Shown in pieces: positions 1 through 8,791 of a DNA stretch of 64,000 nucleotides (the stretch's first letter is position 1; every line of letters starts with the position of its first letter). The notes under the pieces were generated by a model. That model had not been told where the DNA came from, ran no database searches, and saw nothing but the letters and a program-made list of their open reading frames with translations. Source of the DNA: Bradyrhizobium paxllaeri (GTDB lineage: Bacteria > Pseudomonadota > Alphaproteobacteria > Rhizobiales > Xanthobacteraceae); contig NZ_CP042968.1 of the NCBI RefSeq assembly GCF_001693515.2, positions 4,030,001-4,094,000 on the forward strand. The letters run 5' to 3'. Made by a program: the position numbers and the translations under genes.

Positions 1-420
1 GTGCTGGGCGACTTGCTGTTCGTGATGACCGGATCGATGTTCGCCGTGTTCGGCACGCTGCTGCGCCATTGGCGCGTCTCCGCGTTCTCGGCCGCCACCG
101 TCATCAGCGTGCTGTCGCTAGCGCTGCTGCCGCTCTATGCGGCCTACGGCGGCCTCAATCGCGTGGCGGCGCTCGGCCTTGGCGAAAACGCGCTGCAGGC
201 GCTGGCACAGGGCATCCTGGCCGGCCCCGCCGCGCTGTATCTGTTCGCATTCTCGATCCAGACCATCGGCGTCGCCCGCGCCGCGGTGATCCCCGCGACC
301 GTGCCGGCGCTGACGATACTCGCCGGCTGGCTCCTGCTCGGCGAGCCCCCGACCGCGCTGCAGGCGGCGGGACTGGTCACGGTGCTGTTCGGATTCTATC
401 TGGGGCAAAGGCAGCGGTGA
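1..420 (+). CDS. EamA/DMT-family permease, C-terminal part (cut by window edge)
   Basis: The visible 139 residues contain about four or five hydrophobic segments and end in a helix with the pattern LxGEPPTxLQxxGLxxVLxGFYLG. This is the usual last unit of EamA-type drug/metabolite transporters (inner membrane, substrate unknown). Full-length members have about 290 residues and ten helices, so this is only the second half. The open frame begins at base 1, so the true start lies to the left and the GTG at base 1 is not claimed as a start. A 60-base gap separates it from the convergent HEPN gene. Confidence 0.8.
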   Translation: MLGDLLFVMTGSMFAVFGTLLRHWRVSAFSAATVISVLSLALLPLYAAYGGLNRVAALGLGENALQALAQGILAGPAALYLFAFSIQTIGVARAAVIPATVPALTILAGWLLLGEPPTALQAAGLVTVLFGFYLGQRQR

Positions 421-483
421 GGGGTTCGATCACGGTGACAGTGCTGGACTGCACTTCGACGTCGGCAGATTAAGTGCACTGAC

Positions 484-1506
484 TTAGGGGGTTACACCTT
501 GGCGGATCGAGTGACCCACGCTTTGCATTGCAAACGCCAGTGACGCCAAGTTTTTGTTGCGGCGGATCGCATCAAGGATAAATGCCTGCGCGTATCTTTC
601 CAGTTCAGGCGAAAGTGCGATGCGGCGACCTGCATGCACTAGGTCACCTCGCAGTTTTTCCAAGGCTTGTATTTTTTCCAATGCAAATTTTTGTAACTCA
701 GAGTCTCTTCGATAGAGCTGCCTAACGTAATTTTGCAGGTTCTTTCCCATGAGAATTTCGAAAGCAGTGACGTAAGAAACAATTTTGGCAGCATCGTCGT
801 GTGAGGAGAATGCTGCGCCAGCAAACCAAAGTGCGGCATGAGTCCTATCATCCCGCGCATCAAATACCTCTGGATCAGCAGCCGCTAACTTTAAAGGTGT
901 CCAGTCTACAGATGACTGGCTAACAACGCCCAACGTTCCGCTGATGAATTTTTTGCGATTTGTGCAGAAATAGGAAGAAAAAAGAGAGCGACCCTGCAAA
1001 ATATGACCTGACAGGATCGAGACGAGGCCGAGAGCGTCAAACGTCTCAGCGAGGGCCGGTCGCTCGCGATCGTGATCGGTCTGACGACACGCCAATATCA
1101 ACAGCGTTTGATGGGTGAAGCTGTATTTGTGTGGGCTAATGTGGATCGAGCCAGCCGTTGCAATGTCAGAAAAAGACAGCGTAGGAACCGGAATTGAGAA
1201 ATTCAATGTGTCATCGACCCTTAAGAACGTAATTATACGGTCAAAGGGGAGTTCGATCTTGCGAGGAAGATGGGTTTCTAGAAAATCGTGCGTGAAATCT
1301 ACTGTGCCGCGCCACGAGTAAGCTCTTACCTGAAAGAGACCATTGTCGTTCTCAGCACCTTCCGATTTTGGAAAGGCGGCGAGTGCGTCGGCTAACATGA
1401 CTTCGAATGCCGATGGTTCTCCCTCAAGCCAAAACCAAAACCGGTCACCGACCTTAGGCTGCTGCGTTTTCTTTTGTTGGGGGTTGTCGCCGTTGGGTTC
1501 GGCCAT
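484..1506 (-). CDS. HEPN-domain (Apea-like) hypothetical protein
   Basis: A protein of about 340 residues. Its C-terminal third contains an Arg-x4-His motif (RGDLVH, near residues 286-291) after a helical stretch with YVTAFEILMG. This fits the HEPN fold, where the Arg-x4-6-His pair is the ribonuclease active site in many toxin and defence proteins. The N-terminal two thirds are not recognised. I chose the ATG at 1504-1506 over a TTG 60 bases upstream because it has a purine-rich stretch before it. The gene is visibly more AT-rich than its neighbours, with many A/T-ending codons, and lies next to a tRNA 3'-end fragment; both suggest horizontal acquisition. Substrate and partner are unknown, and RNase activity is inferred only from the motif. 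Confidence 0.65.
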   Translation of the reverse strand: MAEPNGDNPQQKKTQQPKVGDRFWFWLEGEPSAFEVMLADALAAFPKSEGAENDNGLFQVRAYSWRGTVDFTHDFLETHLPRKIELPFDRIITFLRVDDTLNFSIPVPTLSFSDIATAGSIHISPHKYSFTHQTLLILACRQTDHDRERPALAETFDALGLVSILSGHILQGRSLFSSYFCTNRKKFISGTLGVVSQSSVDWTPLKLAAADPEVFDARDDRTHAALWFAGAAFSSHDDAAKIVSYVTAFEILMGKNLQNYVRQLYRRDSELQKFALEKIQALEKLRGDLVHAGRRIALSPELERYAQAFILDAIRRNKNLASLAFAMQSVGHSIRQGVTP

Positions 1507-1834
1507 GCGGTTGATGCCCCTGCTGTGTTCGTTCTGGGAATACCGAAGGAGCGGCAAATCGGTCAAACTAATCTGCGCCTTAGGACCGGCTATTCACAGG
1601 CTCTCAAAAGGACATTATGGGGACACTGCCGAGTTGCGGCGGCGTCTTACGAAGGGGGCTTACTAAGCACTTACTAACGGCTCGCCGCGGTTGTAAGCAT
1701 CGCTTGCGGCACTTCGGCTAACTCAGGAAACACTATAATTAAGGGGGTTTTGGTGAGCGCGGAGGGAGTCGAACCCTCGACCCCATGATTTAAAGTCACA
1801 GGGACGAGGGTCATCTTCAAATAACAGCCAGCTC
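1507..1834. other. Gene-free stretch between the HEPN gene and nrdJ
   Basis: No convincing coding sequence was seen in these 328 bases. The stretch holds the promoter side of the HEPN gene and, at 1751-1800, the 3' half of a tRNA on the minus strand. Base composition is more AT-rich than the surrounding genome. Confidence 0.5.
1751..1800 (-). other. tRNA 3'-end fragment (possible attachment-site remnant)
   Basis: Read on the minus strand, this segment has a T arm (GAGGG, loop TTCGACT, CCCTC), an acceptor 3' strand CGCGCTC, an A discriminator and an encoded CCA (1751-1753). An anticodon-arm-like CTTTAAA loop is present with a weak stem. The matching 5' acceptor strand GAGCGCG is absent from the following 80 bases, and no D arm is seen, so the gene is incomplete. 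The sequence resembles a Lys-type tRNA with a changed anticodon, but identity is uncertain. A tRNA 3' end left alone is the usual trace of integrase attachment; no integrase lies in this window. Confidence 0.6.
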
Positions 1835-4800
1835 TCAACTACACCCCGTCGTGCTTCCACACGTATCGCACTTCATGCACGTGCCATTCCGCACCAGCGT
1901 AAAGTTGCCGCACTCACTGCACATCTCGCCTTCATACCCCTTGGCTTTCGCTTCCGCCCGGCGTTCGGCCTTGCTCGGCGCGACCGCCACCGCAGCGCTG
2001 CCGGCCTTGCTCCACTTCATCGCGTCCAGCCGTTCCGTGGGCGACAGGTCGTGGCTGGTTTCCTGCTTCAGTGCCACCGCGCCTTCTTGGGCGTCGGAGG
2101 CGCGGGCGCTGGCGCCGTGGCCGGCGATCGCGGTGACGTTGTGGGAGCCGCGGGCATCCACATCGCCGCCGCGCATGACGACGAGGTTATCCGTGCGCGA
2201 GCGGGTCAGGCCCTTGGACAGATATTTGGTGGCCTGGTGGCCGTCACCCGGCTCCTTGCCTTCCTCGACGCCTTTGCCCATCGCGTCGAAATTCGACTCG
2301 CTGGGATCGACATGGGCGAGATCGAAGCGCGACATGTAGCTGACCGCGAGTTCGCGGAAGACATAGTCGAGGATCGAGGTCGCGTACTTGATGCTGTCGT
2401 TGCCTTGCACGGGGCCCGCCGGCTCGAAGCGGGTGAAGGTGAAGGCGTCGACATATTCCTCCAGCGGCACGCCGTATTGCAGGCCGAGCGAGACGGCGAT
2501 CGCGAAGTTGTTGATGAAGGAGCGGAGTGCCGCGCCTTCCTTGTGCATGTCGATGAAGATCTCGCCGAGACGGCCGTCGTCATACTCGCCGGTGCGCAGA
2601 TAGACCTTGTGGCCGCCGACAACAGCCTTCTGGGTGTAACCCTTGCGGCGATCCGGCATCTTCTCGCGCTCGCGCATCACGACGATGCGCTCGACGAGCT
2701 TCTCGACGATCTTTTCCGAGACCTGGGCGGCGCGCGCCGCCATCGGCTTCTCGTAGAGCGCCTCCACCGCATCGTCCTCGTCGTCATCATCCGAGATGAG
2801 CTGCGAGTTCAAGGGCTGGGAAAGCTTCGAGCCGTCGCGGTAGAGCGCGTTGGCCTTCAGCGCGAGCTTCCAGGAGAGCAGGTAGGCCGACTTGCAGTCC
2901 TCGACGGTGGCGTCGTTCGGCATGTTGATGGTTTTCGAGATCGCGCCCGAGATGAACGGCTGCGACGCCGCCATCATGCGGATGTGGCTCTCGACCGAGA
3001 GATAACGCTTGCCGATCTTGCCGCAGGGATTGGCGCAGTCGAACACCGGATAGTGCTCGGCCTTCAGGTGCGGCGCACCTTCCACGGTCATCGCGCCGCA
3101 GATGTGCACGTTGGCCGCCTCGATCTCGCGCTTGGTGAAGCCGAGCGCTGCGAGCAGATCGAAGCCGGGGGCGGCAATGGCTTCCGGCGCGAGGTTCAAC
3201 GTATCGCGCAGGAAATCTTCGCCAAAGGTCCACTTGTTGAAGGCGAACTTGATGTCGAACGCGGTCGGCAGCGCCTTTTCCACCTTGGCCAGCGCTTCGT
3301 CGGTGAAGCCTTTTGCCTTCAACGTGGAGGCGTTGATGCCGGGGGCGTTGGAGAGCGAGCCGTGGCCGACGGCGTAGGCCTCGATTTCCGCGATATCGCT
3401 TTCGCGGTAGCCGAGCGCGCGCAGCGCCTCGGGGACGGCCTGGTTGATGATCTTCCAGTAGCCGCCGCCGGCGAGCTTCTTGAACTTCACCAGTGCGAAG
3501 TCCGGCTCGATGCCGGTGGTGTCGCAATCCATCACGAGGCCGATGGTGCCGGTCGGCGCCACGACTGTCGTCTGCGCGTTGCGGAAGCCGCTGGTCTCGC
3601 CGAGGGCGAGGGCATCGTCCCATGCCCTGGTCGCATGCGCGATGATGTCTCCTTGCGGGCACGAGGCGTGGTCGAGCGGCACCGGGTTGACGGCGAGCGC
3701 TTCATAACCCGAGGCGTTGCCGTGGGCGGCGCGGCGGTGGTTGCGGATCACGCGCAGCATGTGCTGGGCGTTCTTCTTGTAGCCGGGGAAGGTGCCGAGC
3801 TCGGCCGCCATCTCGGCCGAGGTCTTGTAGGCGATGCCGGTCATCACGGCGGTCAGCGCGCCGCAGAGCGAGCGGCCTTCCTTTGAGTCGTAGGGCAGGC
3901 CCATGGTCATCAGCAGGCCGCCGATGTTGGCGAAGCCGAGGCCCAGCGTGCGGAACTCATAGGAGAGTTCGGCGATCGCCTTCGACGGGAATTGCGCCAT
4001 CATCACGGAGATTTCGAGCACGATGGTCCAGAGCCGGCACAGGTGCTCGTAGGCCTCGACGTCGAACCGCTTGGTCGTGGTCGAATAGAAGGTGATGAGG
4101 TTGGCGGAGGCGAGGTTGCACGCCGTGTCGTCCAGGAACATGTATTCCGAGCACGGGTTCGACGCGCGGATCTCGCCCGACGCCTTGCAGGTGTGCCAGT
4201 CGTTCATGGTGGTGTTGAAGTGCAGGCCGGGATCGGCCGAGGCCCAGGCGGCGTGGCCGATCTTTTCCCAGAGCTCGCGGGCCTTGAGAGTCTTGGTGAT
4301 CTTCTTGTTGGTGCGGCCGATCAGATTCCAGTCGCCATCGGTTTCGACGGCGCGGAGGAAATCGTCCTTCAGCGAGACCGAGTTGTTGGAGTTCTGGCCG
4401 GATACCGTGAGATAGGCCTCCGAATCCCAATCGGTGTCGTAGATCGGGAAGTCGATGTCCTTGTAGCCTTGCTTGGCGAACTGGATCACCCGCTTGATGT
4501 AGTTGTCGGGCACCAGCGCGCGGCGCGCGAGCTTGATCTCGCGGCGGAGCGCTGGGTTCTTTTCGGGGTCGAAGCAGTCGTCGCCACTGCCTTCGCAGTT
4601 GACGCAGGCCTTCAGCACGGCCTTGAGGTGCTTCTGGTTGATCTTGGAGCCGGTGACGAGGGCGGCAACCTTCTGCTCCTCCTTCACCTTCCAGTCGATA
4701 TAGGTCTCGATATCCGGATGGTCGGCGTCGACCACGACCATCTTGGCCGCGCGGCGCGTGGTGCCGCCGCTCTTGATGGCGCCGGCTGCGCGGTCGCCGA

Positions 4801-5578
4801 TCTTGAGGAAGCTCATCAGGCCGGACGAGCGGCCGCCACCGGACAGGCGCTCGCCTTCGCCGCGCAGGCGGGAGAAGTTGGAGCCGGTGCCGGAGCCGTA
4901 TTTGAACAGGCGCGCCTCACGCACCCAGAGGTCCATGATGCCGCCCTCGTTGACGAGGTCGTCACCCACGCCCTGGATGAAGCAGGCGTGCGGCTGCGGA
5001 TGCTCGTAAGCCGATTTCGACTTGGTCAGCTTGCCCGTGAACGGGTCGACGTAGTGATGGCCCTGGCCGGGGCCGTCGATGCCGTAGGCCCAGTGCAGCC
5101 CGGTGTTGAACCACTGCGGTGAGTTCGGCGCGACCATCTGTTTGGCGAGCTGGTAGCGCAGCTCGTCGTAGAACGCCTGCGCGTCTTCATCGCTGGAGAA
5201 ATAGCCGCCCTTCCAGCCCCAATAGGTCCAGCAGCCGGCGAGGCGATCGAACACCTGCTTTGCGCTGATTTCGCCGACATAGCGCTCGCTTTCGGGGAGC
5301 AGGGCCAGCGCCTCGTTGTCCGGCACCGAGCGCCACAGGAACGAGGGCACGCTCTCTTCCTCGACCTTCTTCAGGCACGCGGCGACGCCGGCTTTGCGAA
5401 AATACTTCTGCGCCAGCACGTCGGAAGCGACCTGCGACCAGAACTGGGGCACCTCGACATTTTCGAGTCGGAACACGATCGAACCGTCGGGGTTGCGGAT
5501 CTCCGATGTCGTCAGCCTGAAATCAATCCCTGCATAGGGTGACTGGCCGGAAGTGGTGTTGCGCCGCTCGATTCGCAT
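1835..5578 (-). CDS. nrdJ: Adenosylcobalamin-dependent (class II) ribonucleotide reductase
   Basis: NrdJ reduces ribonucleotides to deoxyribonucleotides using a radical from coenzyme B12, so it works with or without oxygen. The 1247 residues match the long alphaproteobacterial NrdJ form. Visible marks are the [10 protein letters not shown] segment (about 151-160), the active-site Asn-Cys-Glu arrangement in NPCSE (474-478), NPCGK further on, and a C-terminal zinc ribbon with CSEC and CMKCDTC motifs near the last 30 residues, followed by CS at the end. The N terminus MRIERRNTT is the usual start. A leader of about 500 bases with strong hairpins and a probable NrdR box lies upstream. The gene appears to be monocistronic; a tRNA fragment lies 34 bases beyond its stop. 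Confidence 0.97.
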   Translation of the reverse strand: MRIERRNTTSGQSPYAGIDFRLTTSEIRNPDGSIVFRLENVEVPQFWSQVASDVLAQKYFRKAGVAACLKKVEEESVPSFLWRSVPDNEALALLPESERYVGEISAKQVFDRLAGCWTYWGWKGGYFSSDEDAQAFYDELRYQLAKQMVAPNSPQWFNTGLHWAYGIDGPGQGHHYVDPFTGKLTKSKSAYEHPQPHACFIQGVGDDLVNEGGIMDLWVREARLFKYGSGTGSNFSRLRGEGERLSGGGRSSGLMSFLKIGDRAAGAIKSGGTTRRAAKMVVVDADHPDIETYIDWKVKEEQKVAALVTGSKINQKHLKAVLKACVNCEGSGDDCFDPEKNPALRREIKLARRALVPDNYIKRVIQFAKQGYKDIDFPIYDTDWDSEAYLTVSGQNSNNSVSLKDDFLRAVETDGDWNLIGRTNKKITKTLKARELWEKIGHAAWASADPGLHFNTTMNDWHTCKASGEIRASNPCSEYMFLDDTACNLASANLITFYSTTTKRFDVEAYEHLCRLWTIVLEISVMMAQFPSKAIAELSYEFRTLGLGFANIGGLLMTMGLPYDSKEGRSLCGALTAVMTGIAYKTSAEMAAELGTFPGYKKNAQHMLRVIRNHRRAAHGNASGYEALAVNPVPLDHASCPQGDIIAHATRAWDDALALGETSGFRNAQTTVVAPTGTIGLVMDCDTTGIEPDFALVKFKKLAGGGYWKIINQAVPEALRALGYRESDIAEIEAYAVGHGSLSNAPGINASTLKAKGFTDEALAKVEKALPTAFDIKFAFNKWTFGEDFLRDTLNLAPEAIAAPGFDLLAALGFTKREIEAANVHICGAMTVEGAPHLKAEHYPVFDCANPCGKIGKRYLSVESHIRMMAASQPFISGAISKTINMPNDATVEDCKSAYLLSWKLALKANALYRDGSKLSQPLNSQLISDDDDEDDAVEALYEKPMAARAAQVSEKIVEKLVERIVVMREREKMPDRRKGYTQKAVVGGHKVYLRTGEYDDGRLGEIFIDMHKEGAALRSFINNFAIAVSLGLQYGVPLEEYVDAFTFTRFEPAGPVQGNDSIKYATSILDYVFRELAVSYMSRFDLAHVDPSESNFDAMGKGVEEGKEPGDGHQATKYLSKGLTRSRTDNLVVMRGGDVDARGSHNVTAIAGHGASARASDAQEGAVALKQETSHDLSPTERLDAMKWSKAGSAAVAVAPSKAERRAEAKAKGYEGEMCSECGNFTLVRNGTCMKCDTCGSTTGCS

Positions 5579-5654
5579 TTTAGTGCCCCGTATCTCTTGC
5601 CCGGTCCGCTTTCGTAGCGGTTGCCGGATTGTTTTCAGTGAGCGAACTTCGGCA

Positions 5655-5676
5655 CCAAGGTTGAAGACAACCTTGG
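5655..5676 (-). promoter_or_regulatory. Perfect hairpin in the nrdJ leader
   Basis: CCAAGGTTG and CAACCTTGG form nine perfect base pairs around a four-base loop. The hairpin sits about 77 bases upstream of the nrdJ start codon. No U-run follows in the nrdJ direction, so it is not a simple intrinsic terminator; a role as part of a structured leader RNA is inferred. Confidence 0.5.
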
Positions 5677-6076
5677 GCCTGAGATCCGCATGCTCTACCG
5701 GTGAACCCGGCCCTGTTCTGCTTTAGCCACCCCAAGGGCTCGTCCCGCTCTTTGGCGAGGCCAGCCCCATCCTTACGCTTTGAGCCTGATCGGTTCGGAG
5801 CGCCGCCTACCCCAGGTCGGCCTTCCCCGATCATGCTCGAACTCAACGCCGCAACTCGTCGCCGGAGCCATTCGGCTCGTTTTTTCGGCCCCGGATCACC
5901 CCCGAATTTTGGGCAGACAAGCCCTCGATCCGTGCCTCAACCGGCTGACGGAGTGCTCGTTCGGAACCCATTTGGGAGCGATCGGCGGGACCCAGAACTT
6001 AACTCGCGCCGTCCAGTACCAAGGCTAGGACAAACCCGTGACACCCGTCAAGGAGTAGTACGAGTTCCTGAATCAA

Positions 6077-6092
6077 ATACTAAATATGGTGG
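6077..6092 (-). promoter_or_regulatory. Probable NrdR box upstream of nrdJ
   Basis: On the minus strand the 16 bases read CCACCATATTTAGTAT, close to the partly palindromic NrdR consensus built around CACtATAT and TAGTG. NrdR represses ribonucleotide reductase genes according to ATP/dATP status. Only one box is seen, whereas NrdR usually binds a pair about three helical turns apart. It lies about 500 bases from the nrdJ start, so it would control a distant promoter. Confidence 0.4.
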
Positions 6093-6367
6093 AAAGATCG
6101 GGAAAACAGGGTCGGTGCCGCGCCTGTGATAGGGCCAAGTATCAGTGAGTCCTCAGGGATTCCCAACCAAAAAATTTGTTCTTCCCCGTGTGGAAATCGC
6201 CTTCGTCCCGCTGTTCACAGGGCAGGTATTTATTCGCCGTTCGGGGTTGCGCTGGCGAGACTCACGTAAGGCTACGGGCAGGGGAGGTCTGGCATGTCCG
6301 CGCATCCGTGGTCGGACGCCCGGATAAGCGGCAAGGTGAAGGCCGATTCCATCCCCTGCCGGGCTCC

Positions 6368-7267
6368 ATGACAGAATCAAAACCGACCAGCACGCCCTCG
6401 CGGATCGCGCCCGCAGGCCTGATGTTCCTCGCCATCACCTCGGTGGGCTGGGGGTTCAACTGGCCCGTCACAAAGTATCTGTTGAGCGAATTGCCGCCGC
6501 TGACCTTGCGCGGTTCCACCGGCGTCATCGGCGCGGCGCTGCTGGCCGTGCTGGCGCTCGCACGTTCGCAGAGCCTAAGGGTCGAGCGGCATTTGTGGCT
6601 GCGGCTGATGCTCTTGTCGCTGCTTAACGTCACGGGGTGGATGGTCCTGATGGGGCTGGCGCTGCTCTGGCTGCCGGCGAGCGAGACGGCGCTGATCGCC
6701 TACACCATGCCGGTCTGGGCCTCGCTGCTGGCGTGGCCGGTGCTCGGCGAGCGGCCGACGGTGCTGCGCACGGTCGCGCTGGTGATGGCGTTCGCAGGGC
6801 TCTCCGCCATCATGGGCGGCAACGGCATTACGGCCACCGCGGAAAAACTGCCGGGCATCGTGATGGCGCTCGCCGGCGCGTTCGGCTTTGCGCTCGGCAC
6901 GGTGCTGGCGAAGAAGCTGCCGGTGCCGCTGCCGCCGATCCCGGCCGCGGCCTGGCAGATCGGGCTCGGCTGCTTGCCGATCGTTGTCATCGGCCTCGCG
7001 GTCGAGACCACTGATATCGAGAAGGTGACGCCGCTCGGCTGGTGGCTGCTGGTCTATTCGACCGTGATCCAGTTCTGCATCGCCTATGTGAGCTGGTTCG
7101 CCGCGCTCGCCCGCCTGCCGGCCTCGGTGGCCGCGATCGGCACCATGGCAGTGCCGGTGATCGGCGTCGTGGCGTCCGCGATCGCGCTCGGCGAGCCGCT
7201 CGGGCTGATCCAGATCGTGGCGCTGGTGTTTACGCTTGCCGGCGTCGTGCTGGCGACGCGGTCGTAG
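6368..7267 (+). CDS. EamA/DMT-family permease
   Basis: A protein of 299 residues with ten hydrophobic segments in two EamA repeats. The first begins with TSVGWGFNWPVTKYLLSELPP and the second ends in a conserved LGEPLGLIQIxALVFTLAGVVLA segment. Such inner-membrane proteins export amino acids, nucleosides or metabolites; the substrate cannot be read from sequence. The frame is open from 6176, but the upstream part is charged and unlike the family, so I chose the ATG at 6368. It is closely related to the permease at 14235-15125 (shared TSVGWG and KxLLSE motifs). It stands alone, with an IS element inserted shortly after its stop. Confidence 0.85.
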   Translation: MTESKPTSTPSRIAPAGLMFLAITSVGWGFNWPVTKYLLSELPPLTLRGSTGVIGAALLAVLALARSQSLRVERHLWLRLMLLSLLNVTGWMVLMGLALLWLPASETALIAYTMPVWASLLAWPVLGERPTVLRTVALVMAFAGLSAIMGGNGITATAEKLPGIVMALAGAFGFALGTVLAKKLPVPLPPIPAAAWQIGLGCLPIVVIGLAVETTDIEKVTPLGWWLLVYSTVIQFCIAYVSWFAALARLPASVAAIGTMAVPVIGVVASAIALGEPLGLIQIVALVFTLAGVVLATRS

Positions 7268-7304
7268 GCGCCAAAAAGCAAGGTCTGTCGGTATCGTCAT
7301 GCCC

Positions 7305-7315
7305 GGGCTCGTCCC
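7305..7315. repeat. Target-site duplication, left copy
   Basis: GGGCTCGTCCC is repeated exactly at 8582-8592 on the other side of the insertion sequence. Eleven bases is within the range known for IS4-family insertions. Confidence 0.85.
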
Positions 7316-8581
7316 ACGGCTGTCCGGTTTAGTTTTAGCATAGACTTAGGCTCATCTGCCGCTGATCTTGGACGATTGGCGATGGTTCGAGCAGCTTGTC
7401 GATCGATCGGCGGTGCATGAGGTTGGCCCGGACCAGCCTGCTGAAGACGGTTGGGCTTGGAACGGCTTTCTGTGCAGCCTGGGCCAGGCGCAGCAGCAGG
7501 AAGGCGATGAGCGCGACCGCAATCTGGATGCGTATGGCATTCTCGGATGTGCCGACGAAGCGAGTGATCTTGAGGGTCTGCTTGATCCAGCGGAAGAACA
7601 ACTCGATGGCCCAGCGTCGACGATAGAGATCAGCGATCTCTTGTGCGCTGGCATCGAGATCATTCGACAAGATACGCAGCATCTTTCCGGTATCGGTCAT
7701 GATGCGGACCTCGCGTACCGCATCCTGCATTGGATTGCAGCGGCTCTTGGCCTGGCGTGCGGGAAGGAAGCCGATGCGGTCGGAGAGGATGTTGCCGTCC
7801 GGGATGACGGGCAGTTCCTCCACCACGTCGAGCGGCGTGTTGGATTTGAAGCGGCTGACGATCCGGCAGCCGGCGGCATCGAGCGCGGCCCACCAGGCAT
7901 AGTCGTAATAACCGAGATCGAAGACATAAGTGGCGCCCGGCTCGATCGGCATTTGCTGGGCCATGGTGATGTCGTTGACGTTGGCCGGAGTGACCGCGGC
8001 ATAGATTGGGCGATCCGCGTCGGCGTCGTAAATTACGTGCACTTTGGCACCGCAGACCCCCGCCGAGAACCGCGCCCAGCCGGCGCTGTGTTCGTTCAAG
8101 CGCACGCTCGTGGCATCGATCAGGTAGGTCGTCTCGGCAAGCTTGCGACGCAGCCCGCGATGCGCCTGCTTCATCATTATCGCCAACAGTTCGGTGAACA
8201 CGGCGGCAGGCCGCTGCGCGTTCGCATCCGAGAAGGTCGATCGTTGAACCGGTGCCGCGCCCACATGGTAGAGCCGCACAGCATGGCTCGAAAGTCCTGC
8301 CACGATCTCGCGCAAGCTCGCCGCCCCCGAAAGCTGACCATAAAGCAGCGCCACCAACTGGCTCTTGGTCGACAACCGGCGCACCCGCGCATCGGCTCCA
8401 TGCTCCTCCACAAGCCTGTCGAACCGATGCCATGGAACGTGCTTTAGAAGTCCGTGGAATACGCTATTCTGATGCAGCATGGCTTGATCTTTCTCCGTGT
8501 CCCAAAACGTCGCCAAACGCTTGGAGCACAGAAGAATCAACGCCATGCGCCTTGTCTACAAAAATTAAACCGGACAGCCGT
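7316..8581 (-). mobile_element. IS4-family insertion sequence, 1266 bp
   Basis: The element is bounded by terminal inverted repeats that start ACGGCTGTCCGGTTTA at the left end and read the same on the other strand at the right end. Beyond these 16 bases the repeats continue imperfectly to TAGAC. Both ends abut an 11-bp direct duplication. It holds one transposase gene on the minus strand with an intact catalytic motif, so it may be active. The insertion split a palindromic repeat and did no damage to a gene. Confidence 0.92.
7335..8480 (-). CDS. IS4-family transposase (DUF4372 plus DDE domain)
   Basis: The 381-residue enzyme cuts and rejoins DNA during transposition. The N terminus MLHQNSVFHGLLKHVPW is the DUF4372 domain found before IS4-type DDE domains. 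The catalytic Asp residues lie in YLIDATSV and VFDLGYYDY. The Glu lies in YRRRWAIELFFRWIK, which fits the IS4 signature Tyr-x2-Arg-x3-Glu-x6-Lys exactly. I chose the ATG at 8478-8480, since homologues begin there; an in-frame ATG 66 bases upstream (8544-8546) would add 22 residues. No frameshift or stop interrupts the reading frame. Confidence 0.93.
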   Translation of the reverse strand: MLHQNSVFHGLLKHVPWHRFDRLVEEHGADARVRRLSTKSQLVALLYGQLSGAASLREIVAGLSSHAVRLYHVGAAPVQRSTFSDANAQRPAAVFTELLAIMMKQAHRGLRRKLAETTYLIDATSVRLNEHSAGWARFSAGVCGAKVHVIYDADADRPIYAAVTPANVNDITMAQQMPIEPGATYVFDLGYYDYAWWAALDAAGCRIVSRFKSNTPLDVVEELPVIPDGNILSDRIGFLPARQAKSRCNPMQDAVREVRIMTDTGKMLRILSNDLDASAQEIADLYRRRWAIELFFRWIKQTLKITRFVGTSENAIRIQIAVALIAFLLLRLAQAAQKAVPSPTVFSRLVRANLMHRRSIDKLLEPSPIVQDQRQMSLSLC

Positions 8582-8592
8582 GGGCTCGTCCC
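8582..8592. repeat. Target-site duplication, right copy
   Basis: GGGCTCGTCCC, identical to 7305-7315, directly follows the right inverted repeat of the insertion sequence. Confidence 0.85.
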
Positions 8593-8750
8593 GGGCATCC
8601 ACGTCTTTGCTTAGCAGCCGGAAGTGAAGACGTGGATGGCCGGGACAAGCCCGGCCATGACGGAAGGGGAAGCCAGCGCCCTTCCTATCCGATTGTAATG
8701 GCTGCCGGTTTGCAGTAGGCATCGGGGCGGAAAGTTCTGGCATAATGGGT

Positions 8751-8770
8751 GCCAGGCCGGACGGCCTGGC
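8751..8770 (+). promoter_or_regulatory. Hairpin just upstream of the 8792 gene
   Basis: GCCAGGCC and GGCCTGGC form eight perfect pairs around GGAC, followed by TTTAT. It ends 21 bases before the start codon at 8792. It could be the terminator of an upstream transcript or a leader hairpin; the sequence does not decide this. Confidence 0.4.
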
Positions 8771-8791
8771 TTTATCCGTGAAAGAGAGAGT

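Larger units (their letters stand above)
5579..6367. other. Long non-coding region: nrdJ leader and divergent promoters
   Basis: These 789 bases separate nrdJ (minus) from a DMT permease (plus). Short open frames cross it on both strands but show no family signature, so I treat it as non-coding. On the minus strand it carries a strong hairpin at 5655-5676, a tRNA D-arm-like string GGTAGAGCA (5691-5699), a GGGCC/GGCCC pairing around that string, and a probable NrdR box at 6077-6092. If transcription starts near that box, the nrdJ leader is close to 490 bases, long enough for a regulatory RNA. No B12-riboswitch box could be found. Confidence 0.5.
7296..8662. repeat. Palindromic REP-type element interrupted by an IS
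   Basis: Without the insertion sequence, the left part (7296-7315, GTCATGCCCGGGCTCGTCCC) and the right part (8582-8662) join into one long palindrome. CATCCACGTCTT (8596-8607) pairs with AAGACGTGGATG (8627-8638), and GTCATGCCCGGGCT pairs with the closing AGCCCGGCCATGAC. Elements of this form are common between genes in Bradyrhizobium genomes. Confidence 0.75.

Noticed and set aside
1751..1860. Complete tRNA gene at 1751-1860
   Set aside because: The 3' half is clear, but no 5' acceptor strand or D arm pairs with it, and the needed region runs into the nrdJ coding end.
2051..3886. 611-residue open frame antisense to nrdJ
   Set aside because: Shadow of the GC3-rich nrdJ coding sequence; repetitive Ala/Arg/Gly composition.
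5674..5800. TPP-riboswitch-like CTGAGA string on the plus strand
   Set aside because: Only the CTGAGA-like fragment is present (5679-5684); the partner CCTGA-TxxGGxTAAT-ACC motif is missing and no thiamine gene follows.
5701..6129. Open frames of 142 and 88 residues in the nrdJ leader region
   Set aside because: Pro/Arg/Ser-rich translation without family features, and overlap with hairpins; better explained as non-coding.
5579..6140. Cobalamin riboswitch in the nrdJ leader
   Set aside because: A B12-dependent enzyme with a long leader invites this call, but no GCCACTG-type B12 box or GGGAA...GGAAGCC core was found on the minus strand.
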